Shown piece by piece: positions 29,690 through 41,189 of a DNA stretch of 64,000 nt. The stretch is from contig OX463810.1 in assembly GCA_949825045.1 (NCBI GenBank), positions 39,442,201 through 39,506,200 of the forward strand, written 5' to 3'. Source of the DNA: Argyresthia goedartella. Its lineage: Eukaryota; Arthropoda; Insecta; Lepidoptera; Argyresthiidae. The notes under the pieces are model-generated. The model made no database searches and was not told the origin of the DNA. It was given only the letters and a program-made list of their open reading frames with translations. Positions within the stretch are counted from its first letter, which is position 1. Each line of letters starts with the position of its first letter. A program made the position numbers and the translations under genes.

Positions 29690-32575
29690 ATGTCCACCAA
29701 CAACTTACGTATTTACTATCAGAATGTTAGAGGTCTCAATACGAAAACCTTAGTATTTTATAACAGTGTCTTGTACTCCGATCATGATATTATACTCATA
29801 ACAGAATCATGGTTGCATGATGGAGTACTAGATTCTGAGCTTACTAGCAATAAATATAACATTTTTCGTAGGGACCGCGGGTCGATGGCTGGAGGTCTTT
29901 TCATACTATGCTCTGCGCGGCTCAACGCTCGCCTGCGCACTGACTGGCAGCGCGATGATCTTGATGTGGAATGTATGTGGATTACTATAGATCGCCGCTC
30001 GCTTAGTTCACAGCGTGACCTTCATATCGGGTTGGCTTACATACCACCCGATAACAGAAACCATATCCAAGCCCAACGCATACTTATCTTTACTAGCCTG
30101 ATGACTGATTTTATTACGGCAAATCCAGATGATTTTTATCTAGTGGCAGGAGATTTTAATCTTGGTATGATAAAGTGGGAGACCGGTGAACCTATCCATT
30201 TTAGACGCGGAACCGTTGATCTGCAGAACTCAGCACTTGAATTAACTCACCATACAAACCTGTTAGGACTGCGCCAGTTCAATCAATTCAATAACACTTC
30301 CGGCAACACACTGGACCTAATTTTTTCTTCCTTTTCTTTACTCATAGACAAATGTGATAACCCTATGGTCAAAGAAGACCCAGCCCACACGACCCTCAGT
30401 ATCAATGCCAAGGAGATCACTATACCTCCACTTCGTAACACGCCACAACGAAGATATCTATTCAAGAAAGGAGACTATGAAAAAATTAATAAAGATCTCA
30501 TGAATATTAACTGGAAAACCTTTCTCAATTCCGGCACAATTGATGACGCAATATCATCTTTTTATTGTGAATTACGCGATGTAATCCAAGACCATGTTCC
30601 CCTAGTTATTACTAGAACTTCCAAGCGCTACCCAATTTGGTATAGTCGGGCTCTAATATGTATTATTAAAGAAAAAAGTAAGGTACATAAACAATGGAAG
30701 CGATTCAACAATCCTAACCATTACAGTACTTTCTCTCTACTTAGAACAAGACAAAAATCACTTCAGGATGAATGTTACAAAACCTATTTAAACAGGGCAC
30801 AAGCTACTATTAAGAACGACCCCAAGTACTTATGGACATATATCAAATCTAAAAGGAAAACAGACTCTGGGTATCCCAGTTCTATGATACTAGAGAGTAA
30901 AAGACTAAACGGAGAGAAAGAAATATGCGATGGCTTCAGTATGTTTTTTGAAAAGATGTTTAGGAAACCAGCAGCTTCGTACCCTGACCATCGCTCCTCA
31001 ACCACATTTGAAAACTCTATTAGTACTTTTACCATTTCTGAAGGATTGATTGTCCAGTTGATTAAAAATCTCGATACGAATAAGGGTGCTGGGAACGACG
31101 GTATTCCACCAAACTTTATTAGGAGATGTATAAAATCTATGACGATACCCCTTGGTATTATATTTAACAGATCTATCCGTGAGGCTGCTTTTCCTTCAAA
31201 ATGGAAACAAGCTTACATTGTACCGGTACACAAGGGGAATTCCAAATTGGACGTGGAGAATTACCGACCCATTTCTATCTTAAACACGTTCGGTAAAATG
31301 CTAGAGAAAATTGTACTTGAACATATTTACCCCGTAGTGATGCAAGGCATCCCAGAAGAACAACACGGTTTTATCAGAGGTCGGTCCACCACGTCCAACC
31401 TGGACATTTTCACCAGTGACGTCCTCCAAGGGATGAGTTCTCATGGTCAGGTCGATGCAGTGTACACCGATTTTGAAAAAGCCTTTGATCGTGTGGATCA
31501 CGTGATCCTGCTCCGTAAACTTCACGCACTGGGCATACGCGGGGACTTGCTGCGGTGGACTGACTCATATATATCCAACCGTCGACAGGCCGTGGTTATA
31601 GGTGGATTTCGGTCTGATTACATAAACGTACCCTCTGGTGTCCCTCAGGGCTCTCTGTTAGGACCCCTACTCTATGCAGCATACCTGTATGACATTAAAG
31701 AGTGCTTCAAAAACGCCAAATTTCTGTTATATGCTGACGATAAGAAAATTTATATGAACGTCCGCAGCAGAAATGACTTAAATCTTCTACAAGAAGATTT
31801 AGATAGACTGACTGCCTACTATGATAAAAACCGAATTGGCGTCAATATGTCAAAATGCGTACACATAACTTTTACAAGAAATACCAATCCAATTTCTTCT
31901 GACTTTAGCCTGAACAATACAGTAATAAATAAAAGTGACACTGTGAAAGATCTAGGGATTATTCTCGACCCAAAGTTAACATTCACAGCTCATTTTGAAC
32001 GTATCATAAAGAAGGCCTACCGAAACTTAGGATTCGTCTTTCGTACATGCAAGGAATTTACGGATACCATCTGTATTAAAATCATTTATTTTGCCTATGT
32101 GCGTAGTGTTTTGGAATATTGCAGTCCAATTTGGAATCCACTTTATACCACACACAAAAATGATATTGAACACATTCAGATGAAATTCCTTAAATTCTTG
32201 GACTGGCGCACTAAAAATACTCGTACAGAATACCCCGCCACATGTAGCCGCTACAACTTACTAACATTAAAAGATAGACGTGTCCTGGCTGACATGTCAC
32301 TCTTACACGACGTATCCAGCGGCGCACTAGACTGTCCAAGACTGGTAACAGAGATATTATCACTTGCTGCTCCGGCTAAACGCACTCGACATACTAAACT
32401 TTTCTTTATACCCTACAGTCGCACCAATTATACGTCGAACTGTACCTGTCATAGGCTTCCCCGTACTTTTAATAAACGTTTTTCGGACCTGGACCCATTC
32501 TGCACGTCAAAGGCTCCATTTAAATGGCAAGTTACACAAGTACTGTTGGGAGAATCACAGGTAGACTCACTTTAG
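29690..32575 (+). CDS. LINE ORF2: endonuclease and reverse transcriptase
   Basis: An open frame of 961 codons starts at MSTNNLRIYYQNVRG; the frame is open from 29651, but this ATG fits the family N-terminus. Endonuclease motifs are YYQNVRGLNTK, the Glu in LITESWL and LVAGDFNLGMIKW. KEDPAHTTLS stands where the family usually has SDH, so this catalytic box looks altered. RT motifs are NKGAGNDGIPPNFIRR, NYRPISILNTFGKMLEK, YTDFEKAFDRVDHVIL, GVPQGSLLGPLLY and the catalytic YADD in LLYADDKKIY. It ends in a C-terminal domain with KRTRHTKLFFIPYSRTNYTS. Length and order are those of CR1/Jockey LINEs. No lesion is visible apart from the endonuclease box, which could lower activity. Confidence 0.88.
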   Translation: MSTNNLRIYYQNVRGLNTKTLVFYNSVLYSDHDIILITESWLHDGVLDSELTSNKYNIFRRDRGSMAGGLFILCSARLNARLRTDWQRDDLDVECMWITIDRRSLSSQRDLHIGLAYIPPDNRNHIQAQRILIFTSLMTDFITANPDDFYLVAGDFNLGMIKWETGEPIHFRRGTVDLQNSALELTHHTNLLGLRQFNQFNNTSGNTLDLIFSSFSLLIDKCDNPMVKEDPAHTTLSINAKEITIPPLRNTPQRRYLFKKGDYEKINKDLMNINWKTFLNSGTIDDAISSFYCELRDVIQDHVPLVITRTSKRYPIWYSRALICIIKEKSKVHKQWKRFNNPNHYSTFSLLRTRQKSLQDECYKTYLNRAQATIKNDPKYLWTYIKSKRKTDSGYPSSMILESKRLNGEKEICDGFSMFFEKMFRKPAASYPDHRSSTTFENSISTFTISEGLIVQLIKNLDTNKGAGNDGIPPNFIRRCIKSMTIPLGIIFNRSIREAAFPSKWKQAYIVPVHKGNSKLDVENYRPISILNTFGKMLEKIVLEHIYPVVMQGIPEEQHGFIRGRSTTSNLDIFTSDVLQGMSSHGQVDAVYTDFEKAFDRVDHVILLRKLHALGIRGDLLRWTDSYISNRRQAVVIGGFRSDYINVPSGVPQGSLLGPLLYAAYLYDIKECFKNAKFLLYADDKKIYMNVRSRNDLNLLQEDLDRLTAYYDKNRIGVNMSKCVHITFTRNTNPISSDFSLNNTVINKSDTVKDLGIILDPKLTFTAHFERIIKKAYRNLGFVFRTCKEFTDTICIKIIYFAYVRSVLEYCSPIWNPLYTTHKNDIEHIQMKFLKFLDWRTKNTRTEYPATCSRYNLLTLKDRRVLADMSLLHDVSSGALDCPRLVTEILSLAAPAKRTRHTKLFFIPYSRTNYTSNCTCHRLPRTFNKRFSDLDPFCTSKAPFKWQVTQVLLGESQVDSL

Positions 32576-32697
32576 GATGTTACAGGAATCTGTCCCATGT
32601 CAACCCTCCCTATATGCGAACGTGGCGCGCGCGCTTCCTTTTTTTATTACGTATAGTCATTTATTTGTTTTGTTTTTGTCCTCTCCACTGCACTCAC

Positions 32698-32703
32698 CGG
32701 CAA

Positions 32704-32750
<47 letters not shown>
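32698..32750. repeat. (CATA)n/(CA)n microsatellite
   Basis: A run of atacatacat followed by about 15 CA dinucleotides lies in the 3' untranslated region of the LINE. Short open frames over it have no significance. Confidence 0.9.
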
Positions 32751-32985
32751 CGCACACAACACAAATACTTACCACATCCACACGCAATCACTGTTTTTTG
32801 ATACATTGTTCTAGATATTGTTGCTCTTTTAGCTCAACTTCATAACCGTCACTTAATTATTGTAAACTGTGTACATAGTGAAATCCGTAATTGGCCTTAT
32901 TTTAAGTTTATGTTTCCGACTAGCTGTAAGAATGGCTGTGTGATTTTTGTTCATTAATAAAATAAAAATAAAAAAATAAATAATC

Positions 32986-33375
32986 GTGTCGTAAATGTAA
33001 AATATAGCTCGTGTGGAATAATCGTATTGTAATTGTAAAATATAGCTCGTGTGAAATAATCGTGTTGTAAATGTAAAATATAGCTCGTGTGAAATAATCG
33101 GTAAATGTAAAATATAGCTCGTGTGAAATAATCGTATTGTAAATGTAAAATATAGCTCGTGTGAAATAATCGTGTTGTAAATGTAAAATATAGCTCGTGT
33201 GAAATAATTCTGTTGTAAATGTAAAATATAGCTCGTGTGAAATAATCTTATTGTAAATGTAAAATATAGCTCGTGTGAAATAATCGTATTGTAAATGTAA
33301 AATATAGCTCGTGTGAAATAATTCTGTTGTAAATGTTAAATACCACTCGTGTGAAATAATCGAGTTATAAATGTA
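32986..33375. repeat. 38-bp minisatellite, right block
   Basis: About ten copies of the same 38-bp unit as 27600-28130 follow immediately after the LINE tail. Several carry small deletions (for example, a short unit near 33095-33120) and ttctgttg variants. The last two copies are divergent (aaataccactcgtgtg). This is the far side of the array that the LINE split. Confidence 0.9.
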
Positions 33376-33721
33376 AAATTTTCAAAAGCTATTGAAATTC
33401 CTATATGTCAGAATTACATGAAGGCTGCTGATTAGTAAAATCTTCGATGGCCATTTAATTTGTCAGATGTCATAATTACATGATAAAGCGACAGATTCTT
33501 TATGAACATTTTAATACATAGATCATACATATATAACAAAAAAGGTGGGTTTTCACGTAAGGATGGAAGCGTGTCATCATTGTTCGCGTCCATCTTGAAT
33601 CTTCAATTACTGTGGGCTGGAGTGGGTGATGTCAGATGAAGAAAGCAGGCTCATACTTCCAATCAGATTATTGAACTTGACACAACACGCAATAGTAGGT
33701 AAAGACAAGTGATGTAGCTTA
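33376..33721. other. Unassigned
   Basis: No gene or repeat copy is recognised; a short unique-looking stretch separates the minisatellite from the next LINE. Confidence 0.4.
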
Positions 33722-35530
33722 TAATAATAATAATAATTCTTTATTGCACAGAAAACACAATGGAAAAAATACAACGAACAATATGCAAAGGTGAGCTTAT
33801 TTCTAAAAAGAAATTTCTTACAGCTAACCTGTGAGGAAAGGAAAAAATATTTATAGAGAGGTAGTCCTAGTGTACAATTAAGATTTAAAAGAAAGAAATA
33901 AAGTCAATATACTATCAGATAAATCACAATACATCCTACACATACTATAAAATAAATTAATAGAATACAATAAATACATAGATACACATACATACTATTA
34001 GATACCCACTATGCGGAAGAGAGGAGATGCTGTTTCAACTTTTTCTTAAAAGAGAACAAGGATGTGCAATCCCTAATAGCGCAAGGAAGTGCATTCCACA
34101 AACGTATTGCCCTTAACCTAAACGAGTGCTCGTAAGCAACAGTGTTGTGCTGAGGAATTGACAAAAGTGACACCGTGTGAGATCTCCGAAGTCTATCCCC
34201 AGAGAAAAGAAACTCAAAATGTTCACGAAGATATGCGGGATAGCGCGGATTTCTCAAAATATTGAAGAGGAAGGAGAGAATGTGCATATCACGACGAAGT
34301 CGGATCGGGAGCCAGCCTAATTCCCTGCGATATTGGGACACGTGATCGTACTTGCGGAGACCGAAGATAAACCGAATCCCGAGATTTTGAAGTCGCTCGA
34401 GTTTGTTCAGTAGATCTTCGTTCGCGCTGGCCCAGCAAACATCGGCGTAGTCAATTAAAGGCAGATGAAGGGTCTGAACTAGCATGATTTTAGTCTGCCT
34501 AGGCAAGAAGTACTGCAAACGCCGAAGGGAATGAAAGGATGCAAAGACTCGTCTGCTGACCTCACAAACGTGGGGCGACCAGGATAAAAGAGTATCAAAA
34601 ACAAACCCAAGATTTTTGGCTTTCTCGCTGTACTTGACAATGGTACCGTCATAAAGCACGGGAGCAACTGACCTATGCTGCAACAAATTAAGTAAGTGCC
34701 GTGTACCCAGTATCATCGCCTGAGACTTATCCGGGTTGACTAATAGCCCATACGAAAGAGCCCATTTCCTGATGTTGTCGAGGTCAGCATTCAAAGCCTC
34801 TACAGTCGAAGTCAGATCACACAGGGGAAAATGCCGATAAATTTGAAGGTCATCTGCATAGAGATGATACGAGGAAGACAATACATCCGAGATGGAATGG
34901 ATGAAAACTGAGAAAAGAAGAGGAGAAAGGATGCCACCCTGCGGAACACCAGTAGAGAGCTTGCACCATTCCGTAGTAACTTCTTCAGACTTGATGCGCT
35001 GCTGGCGGTCTCTCAGGTAGGAGTCAATTCAGCGAGCCGAGTGTGAAGAGACATTGAGTGTTTTTATGATTTCAACAAGTATATCGAAGTCGACGCAGTT
35101 GAAGGCGCTGCTAAAGTCAAGGAGAGTCAGGACTGTGAGCTGCTTCTTATCCATTGCCAGTTGGATATCGTCAGTTACCTTGAGCAGTGCGGTGGTGGTG
35201 CTATGCCCTGGCCTAAAACCAGACTGAAAAGGGTTCAGTAAATCCATGGAGGAAAGGTACGAGGACAGCTGGGACAATTGATTCAAGGACTTTGGAAAGG
35301 ATTGGTAGGATGGAAATGGGACGGAACTCTTTGAAGGAGGACGAGTTAGAAGTTTTAGGCAGGGGTATCACTAATGCTCTTTTCCACTGGCTTAAGAAGC
35401 AGTACTCGCTCAGCGACGCGTTAATTATATGCGTTATGGGTGGTAAAACATTATCGAGTACACTGAATAGCATCTGAGAGCAGATATTGTCATCACCTAC
35501 AGCCTTGGACGAGATTTCTAGAATAGCTTA
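33722..35530 (-). mobile_element. 5'-truncated LINE in minus orientation
   Basis: It covers the RT and C-terminal part of ORF2 plus a 3' untranslated region of about 290 bp that ends gcaataaagaattattatt with an (ATT)n run at 33722-33737. The upstream limit is about 35520, where the RT frame fades. A matching 3' tail lies at 26930-27040. Confidence 0.8.
34009..35520 (-). pseudogene. LINE ORF2 reverse transcriptase with two lesions
   Basis: Read from about 35520 downward: AVGDDNICSQMLFSVLDNVL, WKRALVIPLPKTSN, FRPISILPILSKVLE, then a frameshift near 35280. It continues NPFQSGFRPGHSTTTALLKV and LLDFSSAFNCVDFDIL, then TGA at about 35029-35031 in place of the Trp of WIDSYL. The last part has TGVPQGGILSPLLFSVFIH, the catalytic YADD in HLYADDLQIY, and an open C-terminal stretch of 290 codons to 34009 (RLWNALPCAIRDCTSLFSFK near the end). 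Two simple lesions suggest a fairly recent loss. The sequence differs clearly from the PHD-type LINEs, so this is another LINE family of the Jockey/CR1/I assemblage. Confidence 0.85.
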
Positions 35531-36230
35531 TCTAGAACGCGCGATAGTTTATGTGACGATTGCACGCGCCGTCTACCATTGTCCAAGTTGAAGTGAGTGA
35601 TATCACGACGCGTTGACGCGTCGCAAACTCCATCGAGTGCCACCAGAGGGCGACACTGGCGTTCTGGATTCAGCTCAATTGCGACACGGCCATCCTGCTT
35701 GCACTTCCCCTCGTGTGTTATCCTGTGAAGAAAATAATCCACGAGACAATTATGTCTCACTCGGCCTATCCTGACTGACTCTAGATTCAGCAGAAAAAAA
35801 TAAAGAAAAAGGACTCTAAAGTTTTATTTCAACTCTATAATTAAATCAAACTTTGGGTCGTGTTTGGCGAATAATTGAAAACACAATACACATCAAAGAT
35901 TAGCACAGGTCACCCTAGGTCATATAACACAGTCACTTGAGAATCAACGAATTCTCAAAACTGTACTGCAACAACCCTACTTTAGTTACTCTCTTCGTAA
36001 GACCTCTAACGCCAAGGCCCTCTAGCCGACCAGCAATCCCATTGCTCCCACACATCCAGCGCATGGATCAGTTTGCATATCCATCGAGTGGATCGCCCGT
36101 GTGTATCCTCATGACTACAAACGATGGTCTCCATAGACCCCGACCTCCGCCAGAGTTAAACGCACACCGCGCATCCAAGGACTACTTAAGTTGCCTTGAG
36201 AGGTTGATTTCTCGTGTCGAACACAGTACA
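35531..36230. other. Unassigned, possibly LTR-element sequence
   Basis: No RT or integrase motif is present. A minus-strand frame (35518-35760) is open but unrecognised. The block at 36040-36230 is GC-richer than its surroundings and might belong to the same decayed LTR element as the integrase tail at 37451-37935, which would then be split by the LINE fragment between them. That link is a guess from position. Confidence 0.2.
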
Positions 36231-37440
36231 ACAACAGGACTATTGTTCTTTATAATCTTTATCAACGATCTGGCTGCGAAACTTAATAATCCTTGTCTGT
36301 TATACGTAGACGACCTTAAAATATTTTCCAGAATCCGAAATACAAACGACTGCATGAAGCTCCAGGCTGACATTGACACGCTTTCTGACTGGTGCAACGA
36401 AAACCATATGGCACTAGGGATAGACAAATGCTTCAGTATATCTTTCACACTTAATAAGAATAAAATTAGCTATGACTACAATATATATTCTGTAGCACTA
36501 CAAAGGAAATCCGTCGCTCGAGATCTTGGCGTAATTTTTGACGAGAAACTTAGTTTCAATCACCATTATGCAGCACTCATTCCAAAATGCAACCAACTTC
36601 TAGGATTTATTTCCCGTGTCACTAAGACATTCAAGAACCCAAAGAGTTTAATACTCCTTTATAACACCCTGGTCCGCAGCAGGCTCGAATATGCCTCTAT
36701 TATATGGTCCCCGCATTATAAAGTCCATATTGACTTAATAGAGTCCGTACAGAAGCGATTTCTGCGCATGCTGTGTGCACGCTTTGGTCATCGGCGTACG
36801 CTCAGCTCATATGAGACGAGATGTAAGTACTACCACATAAATACACTTGAAAACCGTAGAAAACTCCAAGACTTCATGAAATAGTCTGAGGCACCATAGC
36901 AACGTCACTACTATCAAACATTGACATCTACGTCCCCCTAACCGATCTGTGAGAATCCCCCGCACATTTTCTATCCCCTCTTGCAGAATTAACGTCAGCG
37001 CCAACAACCCACTGGTGCGGATGTGTCGTTCATGCAACGCGGTTTCTGCTAATCATGATCCCAACGGGCCTGACATCTATCACGATTCACTGCCATGTTT
37101 TAAATATAAGATTTTAAAATTGTTACAGTAATATTAGTTTCCAACCTTATGCAAACACATATTATCTATGTGCCTATAATAATTTACTCAAAAACTCAAA
37201 ACTCAAAACGTTTATTCTGTAAATAGGCCACAAGGGCACTTTCACATGTTACTAATTACTTAGATTTGTATTATTTTAAGTCATATAATTATTTGCTTAT
37301 TGTCAAGTGTGTTTCATAGTCATGTTATATACACATGGTTTTGGCGTTTCAGACGGAAATGTTTAGTCAAATCTCTAAGTTGTAATGTTTGTCTGTAATG
37401 CTGTTTTGTGTATTAATAAATAAATAAAATAAAATAAACA
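36231..37440 (+). pseudogene. 5'-truncated LINE related to the outer LINE of the nest
   Basis: The first codons read LLFFIIFINDLAAKLNNPCL, starting just inside the PQG box. They continue to LLYVDDLKIF, ARDLGVIFDEKLSFN, RSRLEYASIIWSP and SVQKRFLRMLCARFG. The frame is then lost near 36880 and resumes at 36949-37131 (RIPRTFSIPSCRINVSANNP, DIYHDSLPCFKYKIL). All pieces match the ORF2 at 11999-13504 in order. The catalytic box reads YVDD where the relative has YADD. The tail aataaataaataaaataaaa lies at 37414-37437. Confidence 0.85.
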
Positions 37441-37450
37441 CGGCCTTTAA

Positions 37451-37935
37451 AGTCTCATACTCGAACATTTACCACAGCTTAAGCTTGCTCATCAGCATCA
37501 ATATCTTTATCAACATCCTCATCGACTGTTACATGACCTGTTGGCATCTTCCTTAACCTATCATGCACGTACTTATAGGTACGCCTAGAATTTAAAGCTT
37601 TCAGTGTTTAATTATCTCCGTCTAGAATCTCAATAACCTTGAACGGACCCTTATAATTCGGACTTAATTAAGAACGGGCGCTGTTTTCCACGCACTGTCA
37701 CACCACTCACCCAGTGCGTCAAGCCTGCCACGCGTTCTGCTTCAGTAGGAGCGCGTTCTCTTACGTATGATGACATGGAATCCATCAGTACGTGCCTCAA
37801 CAAACATGCCAGATGCACTACAGTTGCGTGGCAGTGGCAGCCCCAGCAACAGTGTTGAACTGGACGAGCAGGGCATGCGTTGAGAGTATTTTGGGTATTG
37901 TTGACCCATAGGCTGCACGTGTTGATTGGCAATGT
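37451..37935 (-). pseudogene. LTR retrotransposon integrase C-terminal relic
   Basis: Minus-strand pieces in two frames read VRERAPTEAERVAGLTHWV, VRGKQRPFLIKSEL, and then, after a shift near 37662, KGPFKVIEILDGDN, a TAA, TLKALNSRRTYKYVHDRLRK and an acidic tail. The G-PF-V...-RR...V-HDRLR pattern is that of the C-terminal domain of integrases in LTR elements. It is too short to place between Ty3/gypsy-like and other families. It has at least one stop and one shift. Confidence 0.45.
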
Positions 37936-39119
37936 GCTTTGAAGAGTGAGATTTTTACTGGCTTTTTACAATGTGCAATCGCTGCGCAGAGCGCTGCGCT
38001 CCCACTCTATGACTAGGTCATCCCCCAGGTCCTTAGTCCTTACATGACCAAGGTATGTAAATAAATCATCACTTCGACTTTGTTTTTCGATAATATTTCA
38101 ACAGTGACCTATAATATCATAGTCAAATACCAGTCTTCCAAAATATCGATAAACAAGGTAGGTAAACTATCTATCATTTTTGTCGATAGCCGTTCTTATA
38201 TCGATACTTACCCCATTGCTGGTTGTCACTAAAATGGTACGCGTAAATGTCCTGTCAAATCTATATTGGTTTCAGTCATATAAAGTAGACCGTTTTACTT
38301 ATTACGTATGAGTAAAGAGTGTCGGTATATTAACATCTGTTCAGGGAAAATAGGCCTCCCTCTATTTACTTACTAACTCTGAGCTCTTGTACGTATGGTT
38401 CTATCTCGTTTCTCATCCCTATATAGTCAGTGTTCCTCATTATGAAGCAAACAGTAGAACGAAAAGTCAAACTTCAAAGTCAAATACAAAAATAAACATT
38501 TCGACGGCTAAAAACTTTTGCTTCCACGAAAATCTAAGAATACTACTACGTATATTATATAAAATGACTCAGTTAATTCAAAATAATGATAAGAATATGG
38601 TCCAGACTCAAGCTGGTGCAGGAGTTGGGATGGCTGAACTAGACGAGCAGGCGCAGAGGACATTCACAAAGGCCTGGTTCGAGGGGGCTAAGTGCAGGCA
38701 CTACGACCCCCTTAAAGGAGAATAGAAGAAGAAAAGGGGGTGTAACTACACGCCGTTAGAAAAAGAAATGTTCTAGAACATGATTGTGGAGGAAGTAGGT
38801 AAATCACAATAAAGTCAAGTATTTATTTATTCGTATAGCAGAAGTCGTTGAGTCTTTCCAGACTATATTGTGACTTTTCCTTTAGGGTTTGGCGGAGGAA
38901 CTGATGCGCCCACGTTCAGCCAGTCATTTAATACTCCATTTTGCGTGACGGAGGGATAGTCCATCTCCGCAACTGTGAAGACGTTGAAGGTTCCCTGACG
39001 ATATTTGTTCTAGTGGTGGTTTATAACAGAATTCCTATTTTTTTAGAAACACTGATCGAGAATAAAGAAATACAGGAAGAATCGAGATATGTAGTCTCCA
39101 CTGATGTAAATAAGTGTCT
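37936..39119. other. Unassigned; one short unrecognised frame
   Basis: A plus frame ending at 38725 (MTQLIQNNDKNMVQTQAGAG and a short rest) has no recognisable motif. It could be a retroelement gag scrap. An aataaagtcaagtatttatt sequence near 38810 could be a polyadenylation region. Confidence 0.25.
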
Positions 39120-39215
39120 TACTACTTTTTGTTGTTATTACATACTCAACCTAACACGAAGAACTTCGCTTCGCTCACCCCCTTTTCCCTTCACCTTAGT
39201 TGTCGCAGTGTTTTA
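39120..39215 (-). mobile_element. MITE family M1, short reverse fragment
   Basis: The segment tacatactcaacctaacacg, then cttcgcttcgctcaccccc and a diverged stretch (cttagttgtcgcagtg), matches the reverse complement of the GC-rich interior of the M1 copy at 42028-42450 and the fragment at 25530-25645. Confidence 0.5.
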
Positions 39216-39942
39216 CGCTTTTACATACATTACTGGCGGCGCATTGGGTATTAATAACGTTTCATACACTACCTGCACCTTTTAGGCATTCTATATACTG
39301 CCTAGGGAATATATATATTACCGGATTATACAGATTGCCGGTAACTTGCACATTAAACGTACATATTCACGTGCATACAATGTACATCACCTATTACTCC
39401 AATTTATAAAAAAAAACTAAGGCTAAATCTCGCCAGGTTTTTGTAACTGGTCTTTAGCCAAAGTGGTGTTCTGGTGCACATTAAAAACATCTCCAATCAC
39501 ATGTTGGTACGTGCAGAATGCGACTAGCGAAGCATCGAAGTGCAATCAGTATTTGATCGACTTTTTAAAACTTTGGTAGTCGTAAGAATCAAAGCGGTTC
39601 CAACTCTTTTATCTCAGTATTTGAACTCGTTGATGAAAGCGATAAAAGAGTAAAAAAACAATTTTCACAGTTCGAAATTAAAATTTAAGACTGGTCTTTA
39701 CCACTCCCAATTTCAACGCATCTCAAACCACAGAGTTTCGATTATCTAAGTCTCAAACCTTGGATGACATCAGTCGAAAATCTAAGTTGGTCTGGTGCAT
39801 ACTATACCATTACCGAGTTTAAGTATCGTTTAAGCAAACGCTCAAGGTGAACTCAGTCACATTTTCAGTGTTCACTCAAAGCCGAGCCTTGCAAACGTTT
39901 CCGTCATTTAAGAGGCCCGAATGTTTTGAGAGTGTGGTTTTT

Positions 39943-40010
39943 GGAGAGTGCATCCGTGCATTCCTCTGTAAGTGTCAGACACTTACAGAGGAATGCACGG
40001 ACGCGCTCTC
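39943..40010. repeat. Near-perfect 33-bp palindrome
   Basis: The arms are 39943-39976 and 39978-40010 around a single A. They are complementary except for two mismatches and one bulged T (core gtgcattcctctgtaagtgt against its complement). It would form a cruciform or a long hairpin if transcribed. No homologous copy is seen in this window. Confidence 0.85.
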
Positions 40011-40198
40011 GTAGCACAGAGAATTTCAGCAAAGAGTTTATCTCGTCCATTCGAGGTTACAAATAAATAAGTAAAGCTAGTTGAAGCAGAGAGTTTCGTT
40101 ATGATATTACAAATGAATCACAGAGTAAGTAAGTAAAGCAATTATAGGTAAAGAGTTTCGTTAATCAGAGATATTAAATCAAGATCATATTACCACCA

Positions 40199-40234
40199 CC
40201 AGATATTATCAACTTTGCTGTTGATAATATCTGG
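40199..40234. repeat. 15-bp hairpin
   Basis: CCAGATATTATCAAC (40199-40213) and GTTGATAATATCTGG (40220-40234) are perfect complements with a 6-nt loop. Confidence 0.85.
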
Positions 40235-41189
40235 CAAGTCTCAGACACAAACCCTCTACCAAAAAGTTTTGCATTATCTTCCTCATTCAATTGACGTGAC
40301 AGTAGCTAATACGCAATCATACAACATATCATATCAATCAAAACCACACCTTACCTGGCAGTCTTAAAGCTACAAATCGTTTGTGAGGGCACCAGCTGTG
40401 AAATAAGTAAAGATGGTGGTTTACTTAGAAGGCGCATTAGTGTAATTGCGATGCAAGTCTGAAAGTTTGTCGTAGTTTCTCCATTAGGCATTATTGATGG
40501 GTTTCAAATTGCACTACGTCCCAGAGGGCACAACCCTACTCATATGATTGCGGGTACAGTGGCTTTCAAGGTAAGCTACACTAGGTATCATTTACGTATC
40601 TATGGCACATGGATTACGGCCGACGGCAAACGATGATATCATTGTAGCTTACCTAGACGCGGATATAGTGTTTTATCTATCTACCTGGATTTGTGTCTAC
40701 TGTTTACGTACTTAGTTCTAACAATTCATTGAACAATTGTTGTTATAGCGGAAACAGAAATAAAATAAATAAAAATAAATGAGATTCAGTCATTAGACGA
40801 ACGGACAGTCGGGGTCTCGTTCGGAGCCCTTCGGGTAAGGAACCCTAAATTCGTATCTCTTGATATTACTCTATCAATATAATCTAAATAAACATCGCTG
40901 CTTCACCGCGGTGCCAACTAATAGCAAACGCCGAGAAAGTTCAACGAACTGAATAACAGCGAAACCGCTTACAATTACTCGGAACACCCTAAGCAAACCG
41001 GCTCATCTGCGCAAACACCCTGTGGAATAACCTCCGATTAACAATGAGATATTAAATGGCAACCCGCCCTCACAGCAAACAGAAATCAATCAACATTTCG
41101 TATTTAGTCGCTTGTCGAGCAAAATTGGATAGCTTTATTGAATTAATATTGCCAAGTTTTTTTATTTGTGTTAACAGAACTTATATGGT
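40235..41189. other. Unassigned non-coding DNA
   Basis: No gene is seen. Around 40783-40850 the words acggacagtcggggtctcgt and ggagcccttcgggtaaggaa, then ccctaaa, resemble the 3' end of a common dispersed insect repeat that is also partly present at 51455-51560. Confidence 0.35.

Larger units (their letters stand above)
28131..32985 (+). mobile_element. Apparently intact PHD-type LINE inserted in the minisatellite
   Basis: It comprises a leader of about 270 bp, ORF1 (28402-29376), a 313-bp spacer, ORF2 (29690-32575), and a 3' region with a (CA)n run that ends in aataaaataaaaataaaaaa at about 32957-32980. The 38-bp minisatellite resumes at once. Both ORFs are open. It belongs to the same broad group as the outer LINE of the nest and the fragments at 25794 and 36231. 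Confidence 0.85.

Noticed and set aside
32524..32814. Two plus-strand frames with poly-(His/Thr) stretches
   Set aside because: They only translate the (CA)n microsatellite of the LINE 3' region.
27600..33375. CRISPR-like direct repeats
   Set aside because: The repeats are head to tail without unique spacers, in a eukaryotic repeat landscape.
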